A DNA stretch of 58,928 bases from assembly GCA_027604185.1 (NCBI GenBank), contig JADGKB010000090.1:1-58928 (forward strand), in the 5' to 3' direction. Shown in pieces: positions 42,010 through 55,697 of the stretch. The stretch is from Boothiomyces macroporosus. Taxonomy: Eukaryota > Chytridiomycota > Chytridiomycetes > Rhizophydiales > Terramycetaceae. Position 1 is the stretch's first letter. The number at the start of each line of letters is the position of its first letter. The position numbers and the translations under genes are program-made. The notes under the pieces were generated by a model. The model made no database searches and was not told the DNA's origin. It saw only the letters and a program-made list of their open reading frames with translations.

Positions 42010-43006
42010 ATGGGAATTAACATAGATGGAAGGCCGCTTGCGGATATGGATCTTAGTTCTGCACTTGGAATATTTGCAGTAATCGTTTTGGCAGTATATA
42101 TGCTGGCAACGATAGCTGTAATTCTGATAGTTTCAATTGAACAGTACAGCGATAACTTCAAGAACCCTACAACAAGAAACTTGCTTTTCATACAGATACT
42201 ATACCTCATCTGGCAGACATTTCAATTTGTGCTTCACTCACCTCTGTGTACACCACTCGTATTTTGGTTAACGAATGTTATCGGGACACTGGTGATGCTA
42301 CTTCTCAATATTGCTCAAGTAACTCTATTTAATGCAGATGCAAGTATTAAAAGCATTTTGTTCAATGTCGAAAATATTGACGCCGAAAATACTAGACAAG
42401 ATGATGTACGCGGAAATTGTGGTTTATTTCGTTACAATGTTTGGATATCTGGTTTACTTGGGGAATTTGGGTCAGCCAAATCCTTCAGATATTATTAATA
42501 TGGTATGTTTTTATTGAAATTTAGTGGCAGCTGTGGGGTCCTGCTTCCTTTGCGATTCTAAGTGCGCTATTTGAAACTTGGCATGCGTATTTCATGAATT
42601 AAAAGCTGGTCAAGTTTCAAAATTTATCTTCTAATTTGGCATTAGATATTAGTCGTGGTGCAATCGAAGCTTCGGGTCTATTGAAATTAGTAGTGGTAGC
42701 AGATATTATAGTGTGCTACATAGGGCTATTTCTGTACGTTATCTCTGAAATGACTCTTACTGGTACCACACAAATTGCACTGGCGTCGATAGGGGCTACT
42801 ATCGGAGAGTCCCATTGCCTAACTAGTATTATATTTCTAACCTAGTAACTCTAATATTCAAATTGGTCAGAGACATGAACAGAAAGTCAAGTCAGGCACT
42901 AGACCTAACAGCAAATCAAACCACGAATGCTACTGTTACAATCACGAATACCACTGAAATCATTTACAAGGAAAGAGAGAAGCCTAAACTCTTTATATTG
43001 TCATGA
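42010..43006 (+). pseudogene. seven-TM protein, copy B, with in-frame TAA and GA-AG intron
   Basis: 312 codons including an internal TAA at 42600-42602; introns of 19, 22 and 20 nt, the last one (42807-42826) beginning GA instead of GT. It starts MGINIDGRPLADMDLSS, and has FIQILYLIWQTFQFVLHS, MQVLKAFCSMSK, GYLVYLGNLGQP and an extended C-terminal tail rich in Asn and Thr. The TAA aligns with Gln in intact copy D. Two independent defects argue for a pseudogene, though the rest of the frame is clean. It is 123 bp downstream of copy A on the same strand. Confidence 0.65.
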
Positions 43007-43402
43007 ATAAAAAGTTTGTGCATGTCGTTACTTGTAAACGATACTGTTTCTACTGCGAAACGTTTAAATTCAAACACTGTCATTATAGGGATTCATTTTT
43101 GTTTAAGACTAAGCTACTTTTTCGAATAATTTGTAAAGTTGGTGTTATATGAGGCTATTCGGACAGCTGCTCCTTAACCCGACGGGAATGGCGTTTAGTA
43201 ATTTTGCCAAGATCGAAAATATTCTATTCATCTGGGCAGAAGTTGACAATCTTGCGTATTCCTCGCTCATACGCAGATCGCTAAAGACTTTTGCTCCGCT
43301 ATACTCGATGTTGCTCTAATTTCATCTCAAGTTCAAGTGTGGGATTCCGGCAGCACCGAAATTTCTTTGAGTATGAATTACACCACAAATTAAATCCCGA
43401 AA
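43007..43402. other. intergenic with possible RGS-domain fragment
   Basis: A plus-strand frame 43149-43319 encodes LLLNPTGMAFSNFAKIEN followed by ILFIWAEVDNLAY, which resembles the core of an RGS domain (ENLLFW-like). A Cys/His-containing frame precedes it from 43003. Neither could be completed. They may be remains of a gene between the seven-TM copies. Confidence 0.3.
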
Positions 43403-44344
43403 ATGCCACCAAACCCAAAAAACTTTAGTGCAGCATCAATCCCAACATTAAACAATCTAGTATACATCGTTACCGGAGGCAACACTGGTATTGGTTATAT
43501 TACTTGCCTCGAACTCGCCCGCAAAGGTGCTTTGGTGTACATGGCTTCCAGAAGTAGAGATCGTGGAATGGCAGCAATTGAAAAGATTAAAAAAGAGACT
43601 GGAAAGAATGTCGAATTCCTTCAATTGGACCTACAAGATTTGAAGCAAGTCCAACAAGCGGCCAAAGATTTCTTGAAACTGGACAAACCAGTTGACTGTT
43701 TGGTCAATAACGCGGGAATTATGGCTTGCCCATTCTCATTAACCAAAGATGGAATCGAATCGCAATTTGGCACCAATCATGTTGGTCACTTTTTGTTCAC
43801 AAAAGAACTGATGCCTGCGATCCTCAAAGCGAATAACCCGAGGATTGTGAATGTGTCATCCAGCTACCACAACAAAGCTCCATTACCAGAAGGCATTCGT
43901 TTTGATCATATTAATGATGAAAAAAATATGAACAATTGGCAAAGATATGGGCAATCGAAACTTGCAAATATTTTATTCACTAGAGGCCTCCACAAACGTT
44001 TTGGTGATAAAGTCTATTGCAATGTAATCCATCCTGGGTTTGTTGATACCGAGCTTATTCGAGGACCAGTTGAAAGCGCGGGTGTGTTTGCACCAGTACT
44101 GTCTTTTGTCCTGAAAGGTGTAAAAATGGCAGTTGCACTTACGCCTGATCAAGGAGCTCTTACTCAACTATATTGTGCTACTAGTGAAGACATTGAAAAG
44201 GAAAATATCAGAAACAAGTTCTTTGTCCCTATAGCTTCAATGGTAGAACCTGAACTTGAAGATTTGGCTTCTGATGAAAAGCTTGCTGACCAACTTTGGG
44301 AATACTCTGAAAATCTGGTAAAGGAAAAACTTGGGTTGGAATAA
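43403..44344 (+). CDS. short-chain dehydrogenase/reductase, retinol-dehydrogenase-like
   Basis: Intronless, 313 residues. Rossmann motif TGGNTGIG, LDLQDLKQV, NNAGIMACP, GTNHVGHFLFT, VSSSYH with the catalytic Ser, and the catalytic YGQSK. This is the classical SDR set of the retinol dehydrogenase/WWOX-like group; NADP preference is suggested by the basic SRSRDRG loop. Substrate unknown. It interrupts the seven-TM cluster and lacks introns, unlike most genes here. Confidence 0.9.
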   Translation: MPPNPKNFSAASIPTLNNLVYIVTGGNTGIGYITCLELARKGALVYMASRSRDRGMAAIEKIKKETGKNVEFLQLDLQDLKQVQQAAKDFLKLDKPVDCLVNNAGIMACPFSLTKDGIESQFGTNHVGHFLFTKELMPAILKANNPRIVNVSSSYHNKAPLPEGIRFDHINDEKNMNNWQRYGQSKLANILFTRGLHKRFGDKVYCNVIHPGFVDTELIRGPVESAGVFAPVLSFVLKGVKMAVALTPDQGALTQLYCATSEDIEKENIRNKFFVPIASMVEPELEDLASDEKLADQLWEYSENLVKEKLGLE

Positions 44345-44828
44345 ACTTGATTCATTTGGCCTTGCAATTTATTATTATGTTTGGTAATTACAGTAAACAT
44401 TATTTAAAATCCTCTATCGAGTACTTTGGTAACGAAAGCAAGACGCAAATACTAGCATCTTAATGTACTAAAAATATAACAATGAGTGATTACAAACACG
44501 CTGTATTTTTGTTTCGTTGAATTTAATGGCCCAATACCAAACCTAATTTTTCGAAGCATACGCGATGGAGGATCTTAATCGGTGTGTCTTCCATTGGCGC
44601 AAAGTTACAACTGTATCTACCTTATTAAGGGTTAATCCTAGTAGAATCTTACCTCCTCCAAGCTTTTATGTCTGTGTGGAGAAATAAATCATCTTTTGGT
44701 TCTCACAGCAGCTTGACGTACCGCGATGTAGGACAGGCTACAAAGATAACTGTCCCAGTTGGTATGGGCAAGCCAAATTTTTTCTTACCCAAGTTTTGAT
44801 TTGTGCCCCAATAGTTTGTTTTTTCAAC
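44345..44828. other. intergenic, nothing identified
   Basis: Spacer upstream of the leucine-rich-repeat gene. Only frames shorter than about 40 codons are present (for example one starting MEDLNRCVFHW) and none is recognisable. Confidence 0.4.
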
Positions 44829-46258
44829 ATGGCTAATCTCTACGACTACATTCAAGAAATGAATTTCCGGCATGCGGACCAAAAGCATCAACTGATAACT
44901 TGCTACAGGGAGATTCAAGAAAAGATTACACAGCTGTCCAAGAGCTACAAGATTCCAATAGATCGGATAAAGGAATTTCAACGGGATATGGACCACTTGG
45001 AAACAATAATGGATGGGATTGATCACTTGACCTTGGATTCTAATGATAATGAATGTATAGAGTACCTGTCAGTTGGCTTGCAGAAGAATGTAACCATTTC
45101 GAGAGTGTCATTGGAATTGGACTGCATAAACAGATCCAACTGTAAATATCTCAGTGAGGCCTTGCAGAATGAAAATATTGTAGAATTGGGATTTGCTGGT
45201 AATTACATTTTGAATTAGGGTTTGTTGAAAATGGAAACTACATTCCTCAAGTTATCCATTCAAATAAAGGGGTAAAAGTGTTCTGGATCGAAAGCTGCTA
45301 CATTGAACCGCTATTTTTCAGACAGCTTTTTCAGTCACTGGAGACTACCAGTATTTACAGTCTGCAATTGTCTTACTGTCATTTGACATATGAACAGGTT
45401 CAACTGCTTGCGGAAGGTATTTCCAGGATTCGTGTAGTAACTTCCCTAGACCTTCGCAGCAATGGATTGGATAGTGAAGGAGTGCGATTGATTGCCAATG
45501 CTTTACGTTCCAATACGAATATTCTAAACTTGGATCTATCTGGAAATAACCTGGATAATGAAGGGCTAATAGCAATATCTGTTTTGATCAAAGAAAACAT
45601 TTTTCTTACTCATCTAAACTTGACAGTCTCTGAATGCATAGATACTGGTGCGAAAGGGTTTGCTAAAGCACTACAAAGTAACCAAACGCTAACGTGTTTG
45701 GTAATTGACGACCTATCGTTCAACAGCACCTTTGTTAAACACCTATCGGTAGCTATCAAGCAGCATCAATACATTGAAATCTTGAAGCTCAATGTTCCAT
45801 TATGCAATGATATGGAAGATATCGACATGATAGTCAAAGACATTTTTAGAAACAAAAGTTTACGCATGATACTGATTGCCCCTTATGTAGATTCAAATAT
45901 TACCAAAGTCACAGAACTAGTTGCACAAAATAGGTACATAACTAACGTGCCCACTACTTTTGAACCACCAGCTGAACTAATATCAATGTTATCCCTAAAT
46001 TCAAAAAGGCAAATAATCATGCTAAAAGAATTTTTCACCTCGTTCAGGAGTATTATGTTGCTTGATCTATCGATCGAACTTTTGGAAAAGATATTTCACG
46101 AATTACTGTTAGAGTGCATGATTCCATTCCATCACATCTCTACTTTTATGCCAGTCCTGCTAAATGATAACTCTATAGGAGAATTAGTTTCTTTGGAAGA
46201 CTTTACCCTTCAAGCTTTAGTTTATCAATGTGAGCGACTGAAGCGGAATTGGCAATAA
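44829..46258 (+). CDS. leucine-rich-repeat protein (RNase-inhibitor/NLRC3-like LRRs)
   Basis: 469 residues, one 20-nt intron around 45199. An N-terminal helical region with a coiled-coil tendency (about residues 1-65) precedes LRRs of the 28-residue RI type: VVTSLDLRSNGLDSEGVRLI, NILNLDLSGNNLDNEGLIAI, ALQSNQTLTCLVIDDLS. The C-terminal 100 residues are helical and include an F-box-like stretch (LDLSIELLEKIFHELLLECM). No nucleotide-binding domain is present. Protein-protein interaction is likely; partner unknown. Confidence 0.8.
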
Positions 46259-46585
46259 ACCCGTATTATAATTTATTATTATAGTAGAGCTGCCTACATC
46301 TCCTATGCACTTGTTTGCTCGAATTTTGTTTATACGCTTCACCAATTTGTACACTAAAGTTACTAACATTAGTAATAGAAACGTCAAGCAATGAGAAACA
46401 CCAAGTGTAGCCCCAACTATTACAAACATAATATCTCGAGTAATCTCTGCAAAGATGTAAAACAAAAGACCAGCCCAACACGAGAAAATATCTGCTATCA
46501 TTACAATCTTTAGCTGCTCTGAGGCTTTCTTTGCTTCATCCGGATACGAAACACTAAATTTACTCTTTTGAACTCAGGCTACAAC
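46217..46585 (-). pseudogene. seven-TM protein, copy C, 5'-truncated
   Basis: Only the last third is recognisable: VQKSKFSVSYPDEAKKAS, then IADIFSCWAGLLFYIFAEI (TM6) and LVTLVYKLVKRINK (TM7). The stretch homologous to the final intron of copy D has lost its AG acceptor (it reads gtttctcattgcttgacg) and is now translated as part of the frame. A TGA precedes the VQK segment and no convincing upstream exons remain. Its 3' end overlaps the leucine-rich-repeat gene on the other strand. Confidence 0.7.
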
Positions 46586-46765
46586 CCTGGTTTGTTGGTT
46601 TTACATTTCCAACAGCAACGGAAAATACAAGATAAATAATTAATAAACTACTTGACCAATACTCTATTTCAAGCGACGATTCGTTTCTCTGATCTCTTAA
46701 CTCAGAAACCAACCAAATTAGAATCACTAATACGATAATTTTTATTAATAGATTACTATGTATCT

Positions 46766-47704
46766 TTATGAAGTTTCTGTTCCAGCTATGCCGCTCATGT
46801 TAGTTGCTGTTGTTCCAGCAACCTCAACTTCCATACTTTTTTTCACTTTGCTATTAATAACTTTGACCAATTTAAAGACAAAGGTAACTATAATTAATAA
46901 CTTGTACTGGTCAAGCAATGAGAAACACCCATAGTTGCTCCAATCACCACCAAACCATTCAACGGTAAAAAGAGGGAAGCTACGTACAAGAAGAATCCAA
47001 ACCAGATCATGATAATATCAAATATTGCCAGTAACGTCAAGTTGCGGGATGCTTTGCGCGCTTCATTCGAAATACTCTTTCCCTGAAACACTTTCATTCC
47101 TTGGAATTGGTTTAATTTTTGCACCAGGAAATAAGCATTCCAGGTTTCAAAAGCAATAACTAACAATGCAAACCCCGCTGAGCCGAATTCTTTCCACTAA
47201 ATCAATATCGAATTACCATATTGATTAATACTGAGTCGCATGGTCGTCCCATGTAGCCAAGATACATTAAATATCCAATATTTGAAATAAAGCATAAAAC
47301 TATATCAATTATCCTCATAATATCCAGTATTTTAGGTGTTAACCAAGTAGATAAACAACAAAAAGCTTTCAAAACTTGCATCTGCGTAACAATCAAATTA
47401 CCTGCGCAATATTAACGAGCATTAAAACAATGGTGCCCAATACATTTGTAGCCCAAACTATAGCAGGGTTGCATAGTGGTGAATTTAGTAGTATCTGCAG
47501 TATTTGCCAAACTAGGAAACAAATCTGAGCTGCAAGAAGGTTTCTAGAAGTAACATTTTTAATTGGATCTTTAACGACATCAATAACAACCATCCCAACT
47601 ACTATCAATGTAAAAAATAGGTATATTGAAGCGATAATTAAAGCTGCTAATTCATCAGGAGATGTCAAATCAAAACTCTCGTGAGGTGTACCGTCAATAT
47701 CCAT
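46766..47704 (-). CDS. seven-transmembrane protein, copy D (intact)
   Basis: 292 residues, four exons, three 20-nt introns. A short N-terminus (MDIDGTPHESFDLTS) precedes seven hydrophobic segments: LAALIIASIYLFFTLIVVGM, ICFLVWQILQILLN, NVLGTIVLMLVNIAQ, IIDIVLCFISNIGYLMYLG, FALLVIAFETWNAYFL, IFDIIMIWFGFFLYVASLFL and IIVTFVFKLVK, then a cytosolic tail. The layout suits a GPCR-like receptor, but I recognise no known family motif. It is the only uninterrupted member of the local four-copy cluster. The last intron uses a GTTTCT donor. Confidence 0.75.
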
Positions 47705-48061
47705 TATTTTTAGAAATTTGACTAATTGATTGTGAGATTTTCAAAATGAACAATGGCAAATTTTACTCGTGATTTGAAACTGATATTACGTCGAGAAATT
47801 TTGCCGAGGAAATCATTTGAATTCATTCTTGGGAATGATTGTTTAATCAAAGAGCGTATTGGTTTCTTTTCCAGTAACGTGATCCGAGTTTGACGCGTAA
47901 ATCAGCATTACCAATAGCAAGGTACAAGTGCTTTTTGAGGATGTCTATAGTTTCAGGCATTTCTATAGTATATTCCATTAATTGCTCTTGAGATGTTTAA
48001 GACCTTGCAAAAGGAATCCAGACAAAATAACTTTTGGCTCGCCCAACTAGTAAGTACAAGA
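47705..48061. other. intergenic with unassigned minus-strand frames
   Basis: A minus-strand frame starting at an ATG at 47978 reads MEYTIEMPETIDILKKHLYL and LRVKLGSRYWKRN before a stop, and another frame downstream reads FLGKISRRNISFKSRV. They might be two exons of one small gene, but I found no intron joining them. Confidence 0.3.
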
Positions 48062-48981
48062 TTATATATTAGGTAAAAATAGAGTAGCTAAAGATAAATA
48101 CACTGTAGTTCCAATCAAGTCTTGAAGCGCAGTCTCAAAAGGTCCTGCCATTAGTGCAGGATCTATTCCCAGTCTTTTGAACAACAGAGGTCCAAGACTT
48201 CCCATACATCCGGCAATAATGCTATTAAATAAAATAGCTAATGCAGTAGCTGTCGCAAATGGTAATGCATGGGACCAAATTTGAGCAACAAAGAAGATTG
48301 AAAGAGCAGACACGACTGATATAATAATTGCCGATAAAGATTCTTTTGTGACGACATCTAATACTCCAGAAAGCGTATTTTTAGCATGTCCGGTAGACAA
48401 TGCTCGTAGTGTAGCTGTACTCGCTTGCAATCCCACATTACCTGGATTAGAATCTAGTTACCGGCTATGGATGAGAGAATAGGTAAAAATGAGGATATCA
48501 GGATATTCTTTTGGATCAATTTGGAATACTGCGCAATCACTATACCCACAATCATTTCCAATCCCAATGTAAGCAGGATTGCTGGAGTTCTGTTGAAGGC
48601 AATTTTCCAATACTCCATTCTGTATTAATAATTATTACTGCTGTAGTTTCTGGGCATAATCGTTTTCATTTAAATAATTCAGTCTCTTTTCTAATAGCTG
48701 TTCAAACATCTCTGGGTGCTGTTTTAAATATACTAGAAATTGGGTTTCTGGTAATTTGTAATGCTCAGTCAGTAACTGAGAATAATCCTCCTGCGATCCA
48801 ATTGATATCAAAGACTCTCTCCTTCTATGCTGGGCCAATTCAATCAGCTCCTCTAATTCGTCGTCCACTGGGACATCTTGTTTATAAATCGAATACCAAG
48901 AATAAGTTTATGATTACCTTCTATAGTGTCTTGCGATTCCGAAGATAGCATTTGTCTTTCAGCAAATGGGTTTCCCTTCAT
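48062..48981 (-). CDS. MgtE/SLC41-like magnesium transporter
   Basis: 286 residues, four exons, introns of 20, 19 and 20 nt. A cytosolic N-terminal part (about 100 residues, with FLVYLKQHPEMFEQLLEKRL) is followed by an MgtE membrane domain: TPAILLTLGLEMIVGIVIAQ, SSIAGNVGLQASTATLRALS (the pore-lining motif, split by an intron), FNSIIAGCMGSLGPLLFKRLG and DPALMAGPFETALQDLIGTT. Only one MgtE unit is present, so it should dimerise as in bacteria. The first intron could be read with an extra upstream 21-nt in-frame segment; I kept that segment as exon. Confidence 0.82.
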
Positions 48982-49337
48982 TTTATTTTTGGAGAATTTC
49001 GAAACGCAAAAAGGGAATTGTGTTTCGAAAGAACAATGAGGCAATTCTATGGTCGGATATTCATTTTGATGATATACATTCCTGATGCATTTCCTTTAGA
49101 TCAGTAACTCCAGTAGGTACTGGGATCTCTTTATAGACTCTGCAGAAGGTAATCAAGTACAATGCGGTTAGTAAATGGCTTGCACTAGTCCTTTCAGACA
49201 AATAATACTGGGTATCTGTCCAATTCGGACATCTCTCTGATATAATAATAGTAGGTTTATTACTAAATAATACATCCTCCCTTAACAGAAAATATTGTAA
49301 TTGACTGGAATTTCTTTAAACAAAAACGCGTTCGCTG
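48982..49337. other. spacer with an unassigned minus-strand open frame
   Basis: From about 49320 down to a stop at 49056 the minus strand is open for roughly 85 codons and reads protein-like (NKPTIIISERCPNWTDTQYY, then ALYLITFCRVYKEIPVP), but there is no start codon and I could not find an upstream exon. It may be the last exon of an unrecognised gene or a fragment. Confidence 0.3.
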
Positions 49338-51049
49338 ATGGCTGCTATATACAAACTCAGGCTACAGATAAATGAATATGCTACAAAGCCATGTGACGCC
49401 CTATACCTTGGAATCCAGTCTGTTCATTCAAATTACAAATCAGAACTCTTCCTTGTTTCACAAAGTGTGGAATTACAGTCGTTGCTTATTTTCTTTGAAA
49501 AGGATATTGAAATTCAAGTGCAACTGTTTGCATATCACGGGCTATTGGGAAATTCTGATTGTTCAATTAGTATTGCCAAGGCAAGTTTGGAATTTAAAGA
49601 AACTGTATTCTTGATTACAGATACTGATCAAGTGTGCGGTATATTAACTATCGAGCGTCTAGTAAACTCTACTAATGGTAGTGCGACTATCCTACATTTC
49701 ATAACCGTCTATTTGCATACCTTATTAATGATCAAATCATTGTATGTGATAAACAAGAATGGGGCAACTGTGAAATCAGCAAAGTTATTCAAGGATTGTC
49801 AGAATCAGTAAAAGAGACATCTCTAAATTCATTATGCGCAGAATCAATGTTTCATAAATCTACCATCAGGCAGTTCAAGGAAAAACTAGAAAGTACAAAA
49901 GAAATAGACTGTAAATTGGATTTCAATGTGCTGTCAAGATATCAAACGGAAAGTGACATTATTGAGTTCACCCTGCGATGTGAATATCATCCAATCGAAA
50001 CTGATAGTGACATAAGCAAAGAAATTACAAAGGTATTTCAAGCAATGAGCGTTCATCAATTCCAGCACCAAATATCAGGGTACAAGAAGCAAATAGTGAA
50101 AGATTTAGAGTCTTTCAAATCTATTGCTCAGTCGTATTTAAACTATGAGACTAGCAAAACTAAAACTCAATTGCTGATGCAAAAAACAAGAGCTACAATT
50201 GATATACTAATTTCAATATTCAAAAAACTGGAATTACCTGCTAGAGTAAGGTTTGGATTAAAGTCGGATGAATACACACTATTACTAAAGTCAATAGAAA
50301 GGCTAGATTTCCACTGCAAGTCAAACTTGCTTTATGCATTAGAAGGGAATACCCTAAAAAATGTCCGGTGTATTTATCAAGATGTTTTAGGTTTGATTTC
50401 CAACATTGAAATTATAGTCAAAGATTTCATTCCAAGAGCGATTAATGTCAACCAAGAGTTAATTCTGATTACAAAGTTGGTGTCCTTATTGGTTCAGAAA
50501 TCTATTCATATTTTCTTTTTTGAATTGAGATTTAAAAGGACAGATATTAGCAGACAGGAACATGTAACGAAAATACTACTAAAGCTGCAAGAGATTGGGT
50601 ACCTTGTGCCTGTAATCATACCTAGCGATCTGGCTTGTCGATTCGCAAATATGATGCTCCCCCTAATGATTACATTCCATTCAACCTTACAGAATGAAAT
50701 CCAATACTACACCAAATCAGAAAAGTACTTTATCTCATTGCCGAATATAATGGCTCAGACTACCTTTGAAATACCAGTCCAGCTGCTATTCCTTGTTAAT
50801 CCTATAAACAAGTTTGAAGAGCCGAATCCTGAAACCGAAATACTACAAAGAAAATCCCTACAATTGATCAACAGATACTTGTACTTTACAAAAATTCCAA
50901 AATTATCAAAATATAATACGGAATTGATTCTACAAAAGATTAAAGAAATCCAAGAAAAGTTTGGGATTCTATTTGGTCAAATCGTGTTCAATTCAAACCT
51001 GGAATTTACAGAAAAAGAAGTTTATTCAATTAGTGCCAATTTGATGTAG
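49338..51049 (+). CDS. C2-like domain protein, unknown function
   Basis: 563 residues, one 20-nt intron around 49671. The first 110 residues have the beta-strand pattern of a C2 domain (YKLRLQINEYATKPCDALYLG, ESELFLVSQS-like KSELFLVSQS, LLGNSDCSISIAKASLEFK, VCGILTIERL). The remaining 450 residues are mostly alpha-helical, rich in K, I and L, with no motif I know. A role at membranes would suit a C2 domain; this is inference only. No paralogue is seen in the window. Confidence 0.6.
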
Positions 51050-51490
51050 TTTACAGTTTGCTCAAAAAGTTTCTGGAGTGCCTATCAAACAAATTCATGT
51101 GTGCTTCAATGACACTTTGGTACCAAAAAGTGTTCCTTGAAAGAACCTCGAGCTGTCCTCTAGTTCCAAAAAGAGACCAATAAAGAACATTTCACTGTTG
51201 ATTATACCCTGGTTTAAAGTATCTCTTACTCGTATTCATGGCAATAGCTCATTGATTCAGTATTTCCTTTTAACATACAGGGTAGTCACCTGCCGATTTA
51301 CCCCCAGCAAATCCTATCTCGATGAGCCAGAAATACGGACTTGCAGAATAATTAGACCGGCCAATGAGATAATGAGGGTTGGCAATTGACTAATTGCACT
51401 CACCAGTGAGATAATTAGGGTTTGCAGTCTTTTCCACTGTACCGCTCAGTTGTGGCTGAAAAAAACTTTAACAGAATCGTTAATCTCAAA
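51050..51490. other. intergenic with short degenerate repeats
   Basis: Spacer before USP7. Contains related short words (gagataatgagggttggcaa and gagataattagggtttgcag near 51365 and 51411) but no coding frame I can support. Confidence 0.4.
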
Positions 51491-55002
<3,512 letters not shown>

Positions 55003-55697
55003 ATAAAAAGCATTCAATATTCTATTGTTTTTAATTGAAAGAGATTTTCGTTTCTTTTTCCTTGCTAGTGATTGTCTTTCTTTCCTGCAATTATCTGTAT
55101 GATTTTAGCCAGACTAGAAAATCCAAGACCTCATAGAATTTAGCCTTTCCAATTGTCCGCTCCTGAATGAATATACTCTGTATGTGATGGTGAAATCAAG
55201 GAAAGAAATTTCTATTTATGGGGGTAATAGCTTTATTTTTAGCTTGTTAACCTTCAAATAGATTTAAAGCTGTGTTTAGCTGGTGCGTTAAGTTTGGATT
55301 CTTCACTCCATAAATATGTTTTCCAAATTCAAACAAATCTCAGCATACAGACCAGCATCTCGGCAAAATACTGTTTAAAAAATCCTCATGCAAAACTCTA
55401 ATTCTTTCTTTGGTCGCTGACAGAGGGATTGTGAAAAGTCATCTTACACCCAACCGACCTACTTACGAATCTCTTCAAGGATATGCTTATATACAAAAGA
55501 GAACTTTATTAAAAATAAAATTAAGCTTTGCATAACAAGGTTTTAACTTTAAAAACCTTGTTATGCAACCTTGTGGGGGTGGGTGAGAAATCTCACAATA
55601 GACTTTTTAATAAAAATAAAGCTTATACGAGAATTTTAATATTGGCATGTGATGATCATGCTAATATAAAAATTTTCATTGATTTTATTTTTACCAA
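55003..55697. other. intergenic with inverted repeat and possible decayed gene
   Basis: The minus strand between about 55430 and 55240 carries protein-like pieces in different frames (TKERIRVLHEDFLNS, then FGKHIYGVKNPNLTHQLNTA) separated by what look like frameshifts; I could not join them with introns. A 17-bp perfect inverted repeat lies at 55528-55568. Confidence 0.35.
55528..55568. repeat. 17-bp perfect inverted repeat (hairpin)
   Basis: Left arm 55528-55544 (ttgcataacaaggtttt), seven-base spacer, right arm 55552-55568 as its exact complement. It lies 130 bp upstream of the coiled-coil gene. It could be a small hairpin element or miniature transposon scar. Confidence 0.8.

Noticed and set aside
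40938..43006. Alternative genetic code with TAA/TAG read as Gln, suggested by stops in seven-TM copies A and B
   Set aside because: Conserved genes (COG5, USP7, LSM1, acylphosphatase, NDUFA8) end properly at TAA, TAG or TGA, and I saw no in-frame stops in them once introns are removed.
48870..48930. Another double intron in the MgtE-like gene (21 nt ending TTG plus 20 nt ending AAG)
   Set aside because: The 21-nt part is in frame without stops, so a single 20-nt GT-AG intron explains the data; the N-terminus is not conserved enough to decide.
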